This document shows positions 1-11,800 of a stretch of DNA of 64,000 bases, in pieces (position 1 is the stretch's first letter; each line of letters starts with the position of its first letter). A program made the position numbers and the translations under genes. This stretch comes from Podarcis raffonei (taxonomy: Eukaryota; Chordata; Lepidosauria; Squamata; Lacertidae). The stretch lies in assembly GCF_027172205.1 (NCBI RefSeq), contig NC_070616.1:14622001-14686000 (forward strand), written 5' to 3'. The notes beneath the pieces were generated by a model that saw only the letters and a list, made by a program, of their open reading frames with translations, had not been told where the DNA came from and did no database searches.

Positions 1-28
1 GGGAGAGAGAGAGAGAGAGAGAGAGAGA
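1..28. repeat. (GA)n microsatellite
   Basis: Pure GA run at the window edge; true length unknown. Confidence 0.95.
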
Positions 29-189
29 ACAAAACACAGGACAGTCTCAGTTTGCGTTTCACAAATACAACAGCGAGCAAAGCACAAATGTGTCAGAGGC
101 AGGGCACACGATGACAGATGTCGGTTTGCAAGAGGGAGGGGAAGACACCAGGAGGCGTTTCACCATTTCGGGCTGGGGCCCAGGCTACC

Positions 190-530
190 TGGAAGATTGC
201 CTCTCCCTGTACAAATCTGCCCAGGTGCTAATGTCCTCGGTGAGCACCTTACCTGCGTCCCTGGCAACCTGAAAGAGAGCCTTTTCTGTGGCTGCTCCCA
301 CATTCCACATTGGGGGATCCCCTTCCGAGAGGTCAGGCTGGCTCCCTTCTGCCGGCATGCTAAAATCTTGCTGTTCTGAGGGGCCTTTGGAAACTAAGGT
401 GCAGGCAATGCACCTGATATATTTTAACTACTAACTAGGTTTTTTATGATTAATTTGTGTTTTGTAACAATGTTTTTAAGTGGTGGAAGCTGCCTCAAAT
501 CCCAGCTTGGGAGAAAGTGTGGGATATAAA
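190..530 (+). mobile_element. Old LINE 3'-end remnant (low confidence)
   Basis: Resembles the better copy at 3990-4485: an AGAGAGCCTTTTCTGTGG block, then an AT-rich tail. Probably an L2-like 3' end, strongly decayed. Confidence 0.35.
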
Positions 531-535
531 TAGAT

Positions 536-650
536 TAAATAATAACCCTTCACAGGGTTGCTGTGGGGGCTAAATAAGGAAGGGCAGAACCATGTATGCC
601 ACCTTGAGCTCCTTGGAGAAAAGAAAAGGTGGGATACAAATGTTAAATAA
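536..650 (+). mobile_element. tRNA-derived SINE (type A), 3' body only
   Basis: Type A denotes the SINE whose head reads GTGGTGTAGTGGTTAG, with a B box GGTTCAAATCCC and a body ending GGTGGGATATAAATG. Only the CACAGGGTTGCTGTGG to tail part is present here. Confidence 0.7.
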
Positions 651-655
651 TGGCT

Positions 656-2029
656 GTTCAGCAACCATTGCATCCAACCACCAGGAGCTCCTTAGTATGC
701 AGTGATGCAAGATGGCAATGAATTGCTTATCACTGCTCTGTGGCAGGGCTGGTCCAGGTGAGCTGACCTTCCCACCGGAGCAACTTCTTTTAAACTTGCA
801 CAAAAACTCTCCTCTTTTAACCTATTTTCAGCTACCTGACTTCTGAGTGCCTTCCCTCTTACACACTCTTACACACATGCTTACACACTCTCATCCCCTT
901 TCCCCCACCTTCTTTCCTTCTCTTCTTCCTTCATCTCTCTCTTCCCCCTTTCTTTTTCCTTCTTTCCTGCTATGGTATCTCTTCTCTCTTACATATCCTG
1001 TCTCAATTATTATTATCACTATCAGTTTTATTTCAATGCACCTCTCTCTACTGATTTCTGGGGGGCAGAGGGAAGAAAGAGAAAGAGTGTGTCCCTTTCA
1101 TATTTGCTTATACTAACCTCATTTCTAACAGATGGGGTAAGGAAATTAAGCATGTACAAACCTAACAAAATTGAATATCAGCTTTTTTGTATTTTAGGCA
1201 CCCCCTCGCCCTAAAAAAAAAAAATAAGCCATGATGAGGCACCACTAAGATGTCTGAACCACATGGCAATACAAATGAGTTTATCTGAGCTTTTTAAACA
1301 TAAACAAAAAGCACATACACCCTTTTTGGGTTTGTGTATCTAGCTCAGGGGCAGGGGCGCAAGAGAGGGAAAATGTATGGATTAGGAAATTAGTGGGGCT
1401 GTGGGACTGAGCACCACAAGACACACACACAAACACACACCGAAGACAGAGAGTGTCCAGGAAACAGTGTTCTACCCAAAGAGGACACACAGCCTGGCAT
1501 TATCTTTTAAGTGACTTCTACATGGGGGTCTTGAAGACGTGCAACTGGTCACACCAAGCGTCTTCACTGTTGACTTTGCTGCAGCCCAATGTACACGGTG
1601 GAGGCTTAAAAGCATGCCTTCCCCTTTGGAGCCCCTTTCGCACAAACACCAAACCCCCAAACCCTCTACTTGAACAGGTGGGGCGGGGGAATAGGAAGGT
1701 GGAGACTCACCACAAGACACAGAAACACACAGGAAGCTCAAAGGCAGGCAAAGCATCAGTGAAAACTGTCATCTAGAGGAACATCCACATCAGCCTAAAG
1801 CCTCGCACTACGGTTGTGCCACTTTCCTGGCTAAGCAAGTGCCAGAGGACCATAATTTCTCCAGGACTGCAGGAAGCAATATGTGTTCCTTCTTCAGAGC
1901 CGCCGCCCCCCCCGCGCTTGAGGGGCAGGGTGTGGGGTTATAGCCCTCCAGTCACTGCTAGGCTCCAACTCCCATCAGCTCCAACCCTTGGTCAAGAGAT
2001 GAGAGTTGTGGTTAAGATACGAAGAAGAG
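656..2029. other. RABGEF1 intron; no gene seen
   Basis: Contains a pyrimidine-rich tract (860-970), an A-run near 1213 and short CA runs. No exon or clear element is recognised. Confidence 0.6.
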
Positions 2030-2262
2030 CCCAGCTGAATCAGGCTCACTTATGTCTAGCATCCTCTTCTCACAGTGGCCAACCAGATGCCTGTGAGAAC
2101 TCGCACGCGGTACCAGAGCACAAGAGCCCTCTCCTCTCCTGTGGTTTCCAGCAACCACTATTCAGAAGCATCACTGTAACTGTTGAGAGAGAGCATAGCC
2201 ATCAACAGCCCTCTCCTCCAGGAATCTGTCTAATCCTCTTTCAAGGATTTGATTGTGGTTAA
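2030..2262 (-). mobile_element. CR1/L2-like LINE 3' fragment
   Basis: Minus-strand copy of the repeat that carries ATCAGGC, CACAGTGGCCAACCAGATGC and TTTCCAGCAACC landmarks; the same family has a readable reverse-transcriptase C-terminal frame at 51782-52108. Confidence 0.7.
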
Positions 2263-2837
2263 GAGACCTGATCCTCCCCAAACACCCCAGCAGGAGTGGG
2301 GCCCTACAGCCCTCCAGCAACTCTCCCATTGCCCCTGACCACTGACCATGCTGAGCAGGGCTGAAGGGAGATGGAGTCCCTTTGTACCTGGGGTGCCACA
2401 GGTTCCTCGCTCTTCTTGTAGCGTTAAGGGGAGGGCAGGGAGAAGACGGACAGGAGTCTAAATATCACGGGCGATATGATGCCCAAATTGTCCGAAACCT
2501 GGTAACTGTTCAGAACAGATGCACTTCTGGAATCTTAGCGGTTTTACGGAGAGCAAGGATTTAACTCACTAGACATTTAAGGCCATTTAGGCCAGGTTTT
2601 GAACCACATGTTCTTCCTCGGCAATTACATTTGGAGCAGAAATTGGGAAGGTAGGTTATCAGAGGGGGCATTCCAGAGGCAAGAGACTAAGCAGGGAATC
2701 TTAGAACTATCAGAAGTGATGGATCTTTTCATGCTGGATGCTGGGGTCCAGGATGTGGGAGACCATTGCTACTATGCCATGCGGGGAGACACTCCAGCAT
2801 CATCTAGCTGGCTTCTGCAGAAACCCCGCGCTTAATC

Positions 2838-3052
2838 CAATGTGGTGTAGTGGTTAGTGTTGGACCTGGGAGAGACCAGGGTTTGAATCCCCAGTCGGCT
2901 CTGAAGCTCACTGGGTAACCCTGGAGCCAGCCACTGCCTCTCAGCCTAACCAACCTCACAGGGTTATTGTGGGGATTAAATGAGGAATCATGTATGCCAC
3001 CTTGGGCTTCCTGCAGAAAAAGGTGGGATATAAATGTGATAAATAACATAAA
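2838..3052 (+). mobile_element. tRNA-derived SINE type A, near full length
   Basis: Head GTGGTGTAGTGGTTAGTG, B box AGGGTTTGAATCCCC, body to GGTGGGATATAAATGTG and an A-rich tail. Confidence 0.85.
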
Positions 3053-3244
3053 ATAAATTTGATCCAGCCTTTGACTTCAAAAATATGATATCCACCTTTT
3101 GGATGGAGAGGGAGTACAATTTCTTGAAACAGTCAATCAGTGCAGCTCATAAGAAGTTTGGCAAAAAGCAGCAAGGAAGAGGAGAGCCCTACTGTGTTCA
3201 GAAGAACACGAAGAGGTAGTGCTCAGGAAAAGCTGGGGGACCTA

Positions 3245-3432
3245 AGGGAGGGCTGCAGCTCAGTGGCAGAGCGTCTGCTTTGCATGCAGAAGGCCCCAGG
3301 TTCAATCCCCAGTATCTCCGGTTGGGCTGGTAATGCCCTGTCTGAAACCTCTGGAAGAGGCTGCCTGCCAGTGTAGACAATACTGAGCCAGATGGTCTAA
3401 TGGCCCGACTCTGTATAAGGAAGCTTTCTGTG
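3245..3432 (+). mobile_element. tRNA-derived SINE type B
   Basis: Type B has a head CTCAGTGGCAGAGCGTCTGC with B box GGTTCAATCCCC and a body ending AGTGTAGACAATACTGAG and TATAAGG. Confidence 0.85.
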
Positions 3433-3493
3433 AAACAGAGTTGTACCGCCCTGTAGTTTAAGCACATCAGATCTAGCTCTGTGGCAGCAGGAA

Positions 3494-3680
3494 AGAGCCA
3501 CAGCTCAGCGGTGGAGAGCATCTGCTTTGCATGCAAAAACGTCCAAGGTACAATCCCCAGCATCTCCAGGTAGCTCTGGGAATACTCTAACTGGAGAGTT
3601 GCTGCCAGTCAGTGTAGGAAGCACCATGTTCAATGGACCAACATCTGCCTCAGCATAATATAAGGCAGCTTCCTGGGTTC
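3494..3680 (+). mobile_element. tRNA-derived SINE type B, second copy
   Basis: Same family as 3245-3432, 60 bp apart and same orientation, more diverged in the body. Confidence 0.8.
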
Positions 3681-3989
3681 CCATCAGCCTTCCAGACAGA
3701 CATGGTGAATGGGAAATGTGTCATGCAAGCACAACAGAAACCATGTAGGAAGCTGTTTCTATTAAAATTAGATCCCACACAACCCTTTAAAAAACAGGTT
3801 AGGGAAAGGCAAAGAAACAGAAACAAAAACCGCTGCAGATAGAAAAGCTAGGATTCGGAAAGCCAAAAAAGGTGCAGGATATGGCTGTGGATACACACAG
3901 CTCTCTTTTTATTCCTTAAAAACATGTTTCTAGTCCTTATTGGGACAAAGTTAGGGTTGGAAGTGTGTGGGTTAAGACTGCTTAATTCT

Positions 3990-4485
3990 CAGAAGCAAGA
4001 AACCTGGTCAAGCAACTGGAGGGGGAGCATCTTCCCCAATACTAACCACCTCAGACCCTATGACCAACAAGTGAGGCCTTCTTGGTGGGGCTGCCCCCAG
4101 GGCTGCCCACCTGGTGATGACCCACAACAAAGCCTTTTCAGTGGAGGTTCCCTGGTTGTGGAATACCTTCCCTAGTGAAGTGTGATTGTCTCCGTCCTTA
4201 TTCAGGAGAAATGTTCCTATTGACCCAGGTGCATATGGTGACTGAAGAAGACTGTTCCTAGCAACCCTGAGAACATGGGATGGGAAAATGTGTTTAACGG
4301 CCTGTAGAGTAATTTTTTGAACGGTAAACTGATTGTAGATGTTTTTTATTATGTTTTTAGAATGTTTTAAAATGTTTGCTTTGTTTTTGTTTCAAATGGT
4401 ACATCTGTTTCCTGCCCATGGCTCCTTAGTGAAGAGGAGCAGTATATAGACTGAATTGAACTGAAAAATAAAATAAAATTAATTC
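3990..4485 (+). mobile_element. L2-like LINE 3' end
   Basis: Coding-like remnant followed by the typical squamate tail (TTTTATTATG, then GAGGAGCAGTATATAGACTG) and an A/T-rich AATAAAATAAAATT end. Confidence 0.55.
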
Positions 4486-5540
4486 AGAGTCCCTGCCCAT
4501 CCCAGGACTAGCAAAACTAGAATTATGTAAGATCAGTCAATTTGCAGACTAGGGGCAGAGTCATAGTGTGTGGTTATAATTATGATAAAGGGCACATTCA
4601 GCCCTGTTCTATTTCTACATTCAAAGACTTGCTTTTTTAAAGGAAGAAGAACACTAATAGTTGACCTAAAAAAAACAGAAATATAATCTCATTTCTGTCA
4701 CATACAACTCCTAATTTCCCCTTTTCACTGTTATGGCCTGGAGGGGCAGCTTTGATCCAACAGCTTCTATCTCTCAGGGCCTTTTTAAAAAATCTGCCCT
4801 TCTTAGAGCCGGAAGGAAATATTCCAATTCAGAACAGTCTCAAGGCCTGAGAATTTTTAGTTTTGCTTAAAACCTAAGAAAAGAAACATCAATGCACACA
4901 AGAGACTCCATTATGCACATTCAACACTTTTGTAAGTTAAAACTGTGTGGAATACAGCAAGTCTTTTTATCCATATTTTCTTGAAGGAAAGAACCAAGTT
5001 TTTAGGCTCCTAAGCTAGCTTCTGGAATGTTTTAATTACATTTATAACCCTCCCTTCCTCCCAAAGGAACATGGGTAGCTTCTGGCTTCTTATTTTATTT
5101 ATCTAAACAAGATTTACATACTGCTTAATGGCAAGAAACTCTCTAAGAAAAAGCCCCTGCAGGCCCCAGCAAATTGTAGAGCAGCCTTTGCTGATCAGGT
5201 GCTCTCCAGAGGTTCTGGACTACAATTCCCATCAGCCCCTGGGCAAGCTGCCTGCTCCTTCCACAGCAGCTAAGGTCGTCTGACAAGGTCCTCCTGGCTG
5301 TGCTGCAGCCTGCAGAGACCTGCCTGACTGCGACCAGTGGGAGGACATCCTCATGGAATCGCCTCCCTTCCGAATCAAGACACAGAAGACCCTTCAGCAT
5401 CTCACTAAAAACATATTCTCTCCCACCTTTGCTAGACCCTGATACCAGGTGATCACAACAGCTTGAAATATATCTGCTCTGGCCCAATGCCAGCTGCTAT
5501 TTTATTTATTCTGCAGGTATTTTTGTACACAGCCTTGTGA
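4486..5540. other. RABGEF1 intron; no gene seen
   Basis: Mostly unique AT-rich sequence. A short fragment at 5175-5250 resembles the hairpin DNA transposon described at 31126-31262. Confidence 0.55.
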
Positions 5541-5552
5541 TGCTCAAATACC

Positions 5553-5933
5553 TAAGAACAGAAGAGGAGCCTGCTGGATCAGGCCAATGGCCCATCTAGG
5601 CCAGCATCCTGCTCTCACAGTGGCCACCCAGATGCCTCTTCTGGGAAGCCTGCAAGCAGGACTCAAGCACCACAGCTCTCTCTCTCTCCTCCTGCGGTTT
5701 CCAGAACAACTGGTATTCAAAGCATTGCTGCTTCCAACCGCAGAGGCAGAGTAAAGCCATCACGGCTTGCAGACAAGGATAGCCTTCTCATCCTCCATGA
5801 ATTTGTCTGATCCTCTTTTAAACCCATCCACGTCGGTGGCCATCACTGCCTCCTGCGGAAGCAGGTTCCACAGTTGGCTCAGTGCAGCTGCCTCCATGTT
5901 CTTGCATCCTCATAGTAAAATTGCTCCCTTCTA
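5553..5933 (-). mobile_element. CR1/L2-like LINE 3' fragment
   Basis: GCCTGCTGGATCAGGCCAAT through TGCCTCCTGCGGAAGCAGG; ends at the DNA transposon inserted at 5934. Confidence 0.75.
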
Positions 5934-6146
5934 CAGTGGTACCTCTGGTTGCAAACGGGATCCGTTCCGGAGGCCCATTTGCAACATGAAAAGAATGCAA
6001 CCCGCAGTGGCGTGTCTGCGCACGCGCAGGTTGCGATTTGCCACTTCTGCGCATGCGCGAGCGGCGAAACCCGGAAGTAACCATTTCCGGTACTTCCGGG
6101 TCACCGTGGGACGTAACCTGAAAGAACGTAATATGAGGTATGACTG
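5934..6146. mobile_element. Non-autonomous DNA transposon with TA target duplication (copy 1)
   Basis: Starts CAGTGGTACCTC and ends GAGGTATGACTG, with TA on both sides. Tc1/mariner-type by its target duplication. Interior GC-rich, with several TGCGCATGCGC-like motifs. Confidence 0.7.
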
Positions 6147-6189
6147 TATTGAACTGTAACTTTCTGCTCCATAGCCCAAGCTAGCAGAG

Positions 6190-6418
6190 GTAGAAATAGC
6201 ATAATGGTTAGGACTATGACCTGGGAGACTAGGGTTCGAATCCCCACTCAGCCATGAAGCTCACCCGGCAACATCGAGGGCCACTCACTGCCTCTGAACC
6301 TAACCGACCCTCACTGGGTTGTTGCGAGGGATTAAATGAGGAGAGGGGGCAACCGTGTATGCCACCTCGTACACCTTGGAGAAAAGGTGAGACAAAAATG
6401 CAATAAATCAATAAATAA
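6190..6418 (+). mobile_element. tRNA-derived SINE type A
   Basis: Head ATAATGGTTAGGACTATG, B box GGGTTCGAATCCCC, tail CAATAAATCAATAAATAAT. Confidence 0.85.
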
Positions 6419-6429
6419 TAAAAACCTGC

Positions 6430-7473
6430 TGCTTTAGTTCTTTGCTTAACGTGAGTCATGGTCTTGGACCTTCCAGCAGAAAGTTCAACCAAATTAACAG
6501 AACCGCTATTTGTGTCGTCTTGCAGGGAAATGATGAACGCGCTCAATTTGAAGGACTGCGGTGTCTCCAATTCCAACATGGGAAAGGTGGTAAGGAAGCA
6601 GTTTGATCAATTGATGAGAGGCGCTATGGGAGCTACTCCTGGCACAACCCTAGCTTTGGATTCGGCAAAGCTGCTAAAATGAGCAGAGAGGCGGGTTTGG
6701 TGCGGCTGGGCCGCGTTACCTTCAGCAGGAGAAGAGAGTTCCCAGGGTGGAGTAAAAATCTCCTTCAAGTCCCTGAGAAGGTTATCAGCACTGAGCTCCT
6801 TCCCAAGCTGTCCGGACTTAACGCTGGACTCCTGAGCGGCTGGAACAAATGCAAAAAAGGCAAGGACTCCCAAGGGTGACACAGTTAAGGGAGAGGGAGG
6901 AGAGGAGAGACCAAAGACCTGGCAGTTCTTGTTCGCAGACAGGAAGGGAGGCCCTGATGAACCGCAGGTAGTTTTATAGCGTTGGAAGTGTGGGATAGGA
7001 CTTGCTGAGAAGGGTGTGTGAAGGGGTTAAAACAGGCAGAGAGGGGAATCTCCCAGTGCCTACACTGTCTCTTCCTGCCCTGTCCTTTGAAACTGCAGAC
7101 TGAAACTCTTGGGTTGCAAACTCTGGCTTCCGCCACCCCCCAGCCTGTGCAGAAAGGCCATCTCAAAAATCATCTCTGCTGAGAACAAAGGACCAAACGT
7201 GGCTCTCAATGCTGTCATTAGCTGTAGCGTTTCCTTTACAATAAAGGTAATGCAGCTGTATGTGCTGTGGGTTGTGCACTTTGAGAGCTCTGCTGGTTTA
7301 TCATAAAATAGTATTTTTCCAAGTTAGGTGATGACTCACGCCAGCTGATTTAAAAGTCTGGAAAGGGCCACAATAATTGCTGTCTACTAATCCAAAAGAC
7401 TAGTGAAACAGGAAAACTTGAAATCATTACCCAGCTGTTTTTAAAAGCCCCCCTAAGCGCTCTCCCCGCTTAC
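6430..7473. other. RABGEF1 intron, no gene recognised
   Basis: Non-repetitive by eye, with short open frames that match nothing. The mammalian third coding exon of RABGEF1 was looked for here and not found. Confidence 0.55.
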
Positions 7474-7640
7474 CCTTCTTAGCTCCCGGTCGAGATGATG
7501 CCCCAAAGAATTTCTTCACCGTCGTCACCTTCCGTGATTTCTCGTTGGTTTTCTTCTCCTCAAACTTGGTGAACGTGAGCGACTGAGCCCCTTGAGGGTG
7601 CTGAGTGCTTGCGTAGGCCTCCTCCTCCTCACGCTGAAGC
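7474..7640 (-). CDS. RABGEF1: RABGEF1 second coding exon
   Basis: A CGGTTTCAG acceptor at 7641-7642 opens the exon and a GGTAAGC donor at 7472-7473 closes it. It completes the split Arg codon and then encodes [13 protein letters not shown], the core [19 protein letters not shown], and [17 protein letters not shown]. The first part continues the ubiquitin-binding helix; the rest is the conserved basic, Ser/Lys-rich linker. It ends with one base of the next codon, matching the Glu codon that begins the next mammalian exon. Reading through the donor would add a short low-conservation tail, so the splice is preferred. Confidence 0.96.
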
Positions 7641-8756
7641 CTGAAACCGGGTGGAGAAAACATCGAGCCACAGTTAGTTCCAGCAAGAAGCACTGCTGCT
7701 GAGTTTCACCAGCAGCTGGGAATCCCTCCTGTCTCCTCCAGGGTCAGATTCTGGCTCCACAATAAAATCAAGTCACACATTTAAGCATGGCTGTCAACTT
7801 TCAGATTTGAAGATAAGGGATCAGCAGCCTCGGAAAAAAGGGATCAGCAGCCTCACCTGTCCCGGGGACAGTCTACGGGATATCTAACAATCCGGGATAG
7901 CAGCGGAAAATGGCGCTGGGATAAGGGAATTTCCCGCAAAAAAAGGAAAGGTTGACAGCTATGCATTTAAGCCAGGCTTCTGGCCTACACCTTGCAGCAG
8001 GCTGGGAATGGCAATACTATAGACTGCAGTAAGTGCATACCATTTCTGAATGTGCCCCCTGCAAGCAGAAGAATTAGCAGATCAAGCATAATGGTTTTAT
8101 CTCGCTCATTTCAGTCTGCCAACTTTCTACTTGCAGAAATTTCATTTATTCATTTGCATCCACAGCACAAGAATGTGATCCCTTTATACTGTGTGAAGGG
8201 ATGTTGAGGTCCATTCCAATGCGTGAGCACACACGCACGTACACACACACCAAGCGTAAGAATTCTGAAAGCTTTGTTCTACCCTATCCAGACAATTGCC
8301 CAACCAACTTTGGTATAAATCTCTGCTTATTTCCCCTTAGCTGTCCCAGGAAGGCTGGAAATGCAAGAACAGAGACAATCAGCTGCTAGACCAAGAACGG
8401 AGACAATCAGCTGCTAGATCATATACAGTGGTGCCTCGGTTCTCAAACAAAATCCGTTCCGGAAGCCCGTTCAGCTTCCGAAATGTTCAAAAACCGAGGC
8501 ATGGCTTCCCATTGGTTGCAAGAGCTTCTTGCACTCAGCAGAAGCTGCGTAACACATTCAGGTTCTGAAAAAAGTTCGAAAATGGAAGCATTTAGTTCCG
8601 GGTTTTAAGCGTTCAAGAACCAAAACGTATGACAACGCTGTACTGCTACATCCTGCAGCAGCAAATTCCACAGGTTAACCATGTGCTGTGTGAAAAACCA
8701 CTTCCAGTTGTCATCCAGTGTTCAGTTTTCTTGGGTCTTCGTTTTATGAGATGAGA

Positions 8757-8808
<52 letters not shown>

Positions 8809-11800
8809 TTCTTCCACTGTGCATAATTTTGTGAATTTCTATGGTTTCCCGGCCTCTCCATTCCTCTGTCTAAACTAAAAACCAAAAATGTTGTTCCTCA
8901 ATGTGCTGCAAACCATTGATCGGTTTGGTTGAAGTAGCCATCCTCTATTTGCCCTCTACAGAAACAGCTGGAGATGTTTTTGGTTCCAATAAGCTTTCCC
9001 AGTTGGATACCACAAGCATCCACTTCTTTTAGTCTTCTTGTAAATGTATATGCTGTTTCGTGTTTTAATTATCTTGTGTGTGAAGAACAACAACTATGGG
9101 CCTTATGAAACACTGTGGGGGGGTTTCTCTGATCAAGGAAAGCTTTTTAAAAGAAAAGGCTGGAAAAGACTCCTTGCCTGAAACCCTGGAGAGCCACTGC
9201 CAGACAGTGTAGGCAATACTGAGATAGAGGGACCAGTGTCCTGATTCAGTATGAGCTGGCTTCCCATGTTCCTTACTGCTTGGGGAACTCTCCACATTGC
9301 AGTTTCAGCCCAGCCATGACCAAAACACCCCCTCTCAGTCACACACACATACATACACTTCAGCTGTCCCCACCCAATATCCTACCAAATAACTGACATG
9401 TTACTAAGCATTATCTTTGCTGTTTAAAAAAGCAATTCAAGCCACAGATTAACATGCAATTTGTGGCAATGCTACAAAAGCTGGAGCTAAGCATTTCTCC
9501 CTGATGCCAACACCTCCTTACCTCTCAGCCAGCTCCCAGTCCTCCTGGATTTGCTTCTGCCTGGCCTTTTGGTACTCCTCCCTCCAGCACTTGGAGCAGA
9601 AGCCCTGCCAAGCCGGGTTGCCATAGTAACCGCATCCTTTCTTGCAGAGCAGTTCGGACTGGTCCACGTGGATGCCTCGGCGTTCCGACTTCAGGCTCAT
9701 CTTGCTCCTGCTGTGGTGGGAGGGAAAAGGGGGTTGTTTTTAAATGTCACTCAAATAAGTAAAAGTGGGGGAGGTCCTACACAAATCAAAGAAACCAGCT
9801 GGGGAAAGTGGCATTTGCAATGCCAGGAATAAAATGCCACACAGCACCTGCCCTCCCTAGTTCCTCAGGAGTTCAAGATAGTTAATAATAAAATGCTACT
9901 GTACTGGAGCAAAGCCATCTTCCAAGTTGCAGAGCTCCTGTTATGCAATCCTAGAAATCCTTCTTTCTCAACGTGGAGCCCTCCAGATGTTTTGCATTAC
10001 AACCCTCATCAGTCCCTGCCAGCACAGCTGCATGTTGCTGGGGGACAATGGGAGCTGTAGTTCAAAACATCTGGAGGGCACCAGGATGGGGAAAGATGTC
10101 ATAGAGTGTTGTAACTAGATAGATTAGCAATGAGTTCCATGAGTCTCGTCATGGAGGAGAAGGCTATCAATGGCTATGAGCGGGGATGGCTCAGCTGTGC
10201 CGTCATGGTTGGAGGCAGAAATGCTTCCAGATACCAGCTGCTGGAAGCCACCGCAAGAGAGAATGCAGATTTCCCACAGGTATATGTGAGAACAGGATGC
10301 TGGACTAGATGGGCCATTGGCCTGATCCAGCAGGCTCCTCTCATGTTCTTAGAAGGTAATACACAGCAAGATTTAGCAGCAAAAGGAAGCACACACACAC
10401 AGGCCAAGACAGTCCAGAACTTGAGCTATAAACATAAAATGGTCCCAAAAAACAAGATTTAAGGCCAAGCTAAATAGCAGCCTGGCTGGTGGCCAGCTTA
10501 TCTGCACTGGAAAGCGAGAAAGTCTTGGCACCAAAATCACTATAGGAGGTTGTCAACTATTTCACCAACCTGCCCACCCAAAATATGAGTGCTGTTTGAC
10601 TGAGGCTATGCCATGCTTTGCATTCAGGGACTGTAATTTTTACACATGCATACCTCTTATCATGGCAATGCCTAGAGTGGGCAACACAATTATATACAGG
10701 GCTAGGTGTAGTCTGTGTGTAAAACAGGTCTGTGACTATCGTTCTTCCACCATTCTGGCAGAGATGAATCAGGCTGCAGAAAAAGCCAGGGGTTCTCCCC
10801 CTCCTGCTGTGACCAGCTCACCTCCCCCCTGGTCTCCCAGAACCAGAAGACGGCAAAGCAAAGCCAGAAGAGGGATGAAGAGGGCGGAGCAGACAGGCAT
10901 GGCGACGAAGTTTCAGATTGCTTGGGATGGAATCAGGTGCGGAGGAGGAGACTTAGGCAACTGTGGAAAGGCCAGGGACCTTCAGTCTGCACAACTGCCT
11001 TATAGGAGCAAGATTTACTGGGACGAGTTGCTGTGCTCACTAGGCCCGGCCTCCTGAGTTGACCTTGTTTCCTTGAATAAAAAATTAACTCCACTAACGC
11101 CATGTAATTTATTGCCAACCTGCTCCTGACAGCCAGCGACACACACCCCAAACATGAGAGAAACAGCCTCATGGCATCATGTGATAAGAATATGAGTTCA
11201 CAGCAATTCAGTATAATTGCAGGAACAAGAGGCCAACTGCGGAAAACTATCAAGACAGCACAGACAGAAAATGCATTATCAGCCACCCTGATAGCTATGA
11301 AGTTATCACCAGGACCTAGAAGGAAAAACTGACACTGTCAAGATTTGTCATGCAAGGTAGGCGCTTTCGTGCAACTCACTCAAAGTGTGTCTGCAAGGAG
11401 ATTATGCAAGGGCTAGTCAAGCAAACTGTGTCCCGCCCAGTGGGTGGAGGCCTGCAAGGACAGTCTGTCATTCCTTCAAATGACCAAAATAAAACAAGTC
11501 AGCAAGGAGGGCCCAGTTGGGGCAGGAACTGCGTGCAAAAGCAACCTGCATAGAACTGGTAGGCAAGGGAAGTGGTCACTTCACAAGATGCAAATATGAA
11601 AAATATACAGAGATTAAAACTGGAGGTAGAATGTTCATCCAAAAGGAGAGAGAATCCAAGAGTAGCAGCAGTAACGCCTTTATTGAACTAAACAGTCACC
11701 AAGCAAGAAAGCACTGAGTTCCTCAGCATTCTTCTTCAGGTTAGGGGTGTTTTGCTGTTGGTTTTTTTGCTTAACATAAAAAAAATTGAGAAAGAAATAG

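Noticed and set aside
2838-2915. tRNA-like sequences with A and B boxes throughout the window
   Set aside because: They are heads of SINEs with shared bodies and tails, not functional tRNA genes; none folds as a full cloverleaf with its own terminator.
6458-6882. Short frames on both strands in the RABGEF1 intron as possible exons
   Set aside because: Neither frame matches the next RABGEF1 exon or another gene, and convincing splice sites are lacking.
10750-11135. Possible LTR with an AATAAA-type signal near 11077
   Set aside because: No matching TG/CA ends or flanking duplication could be found, so it is not called as an element.
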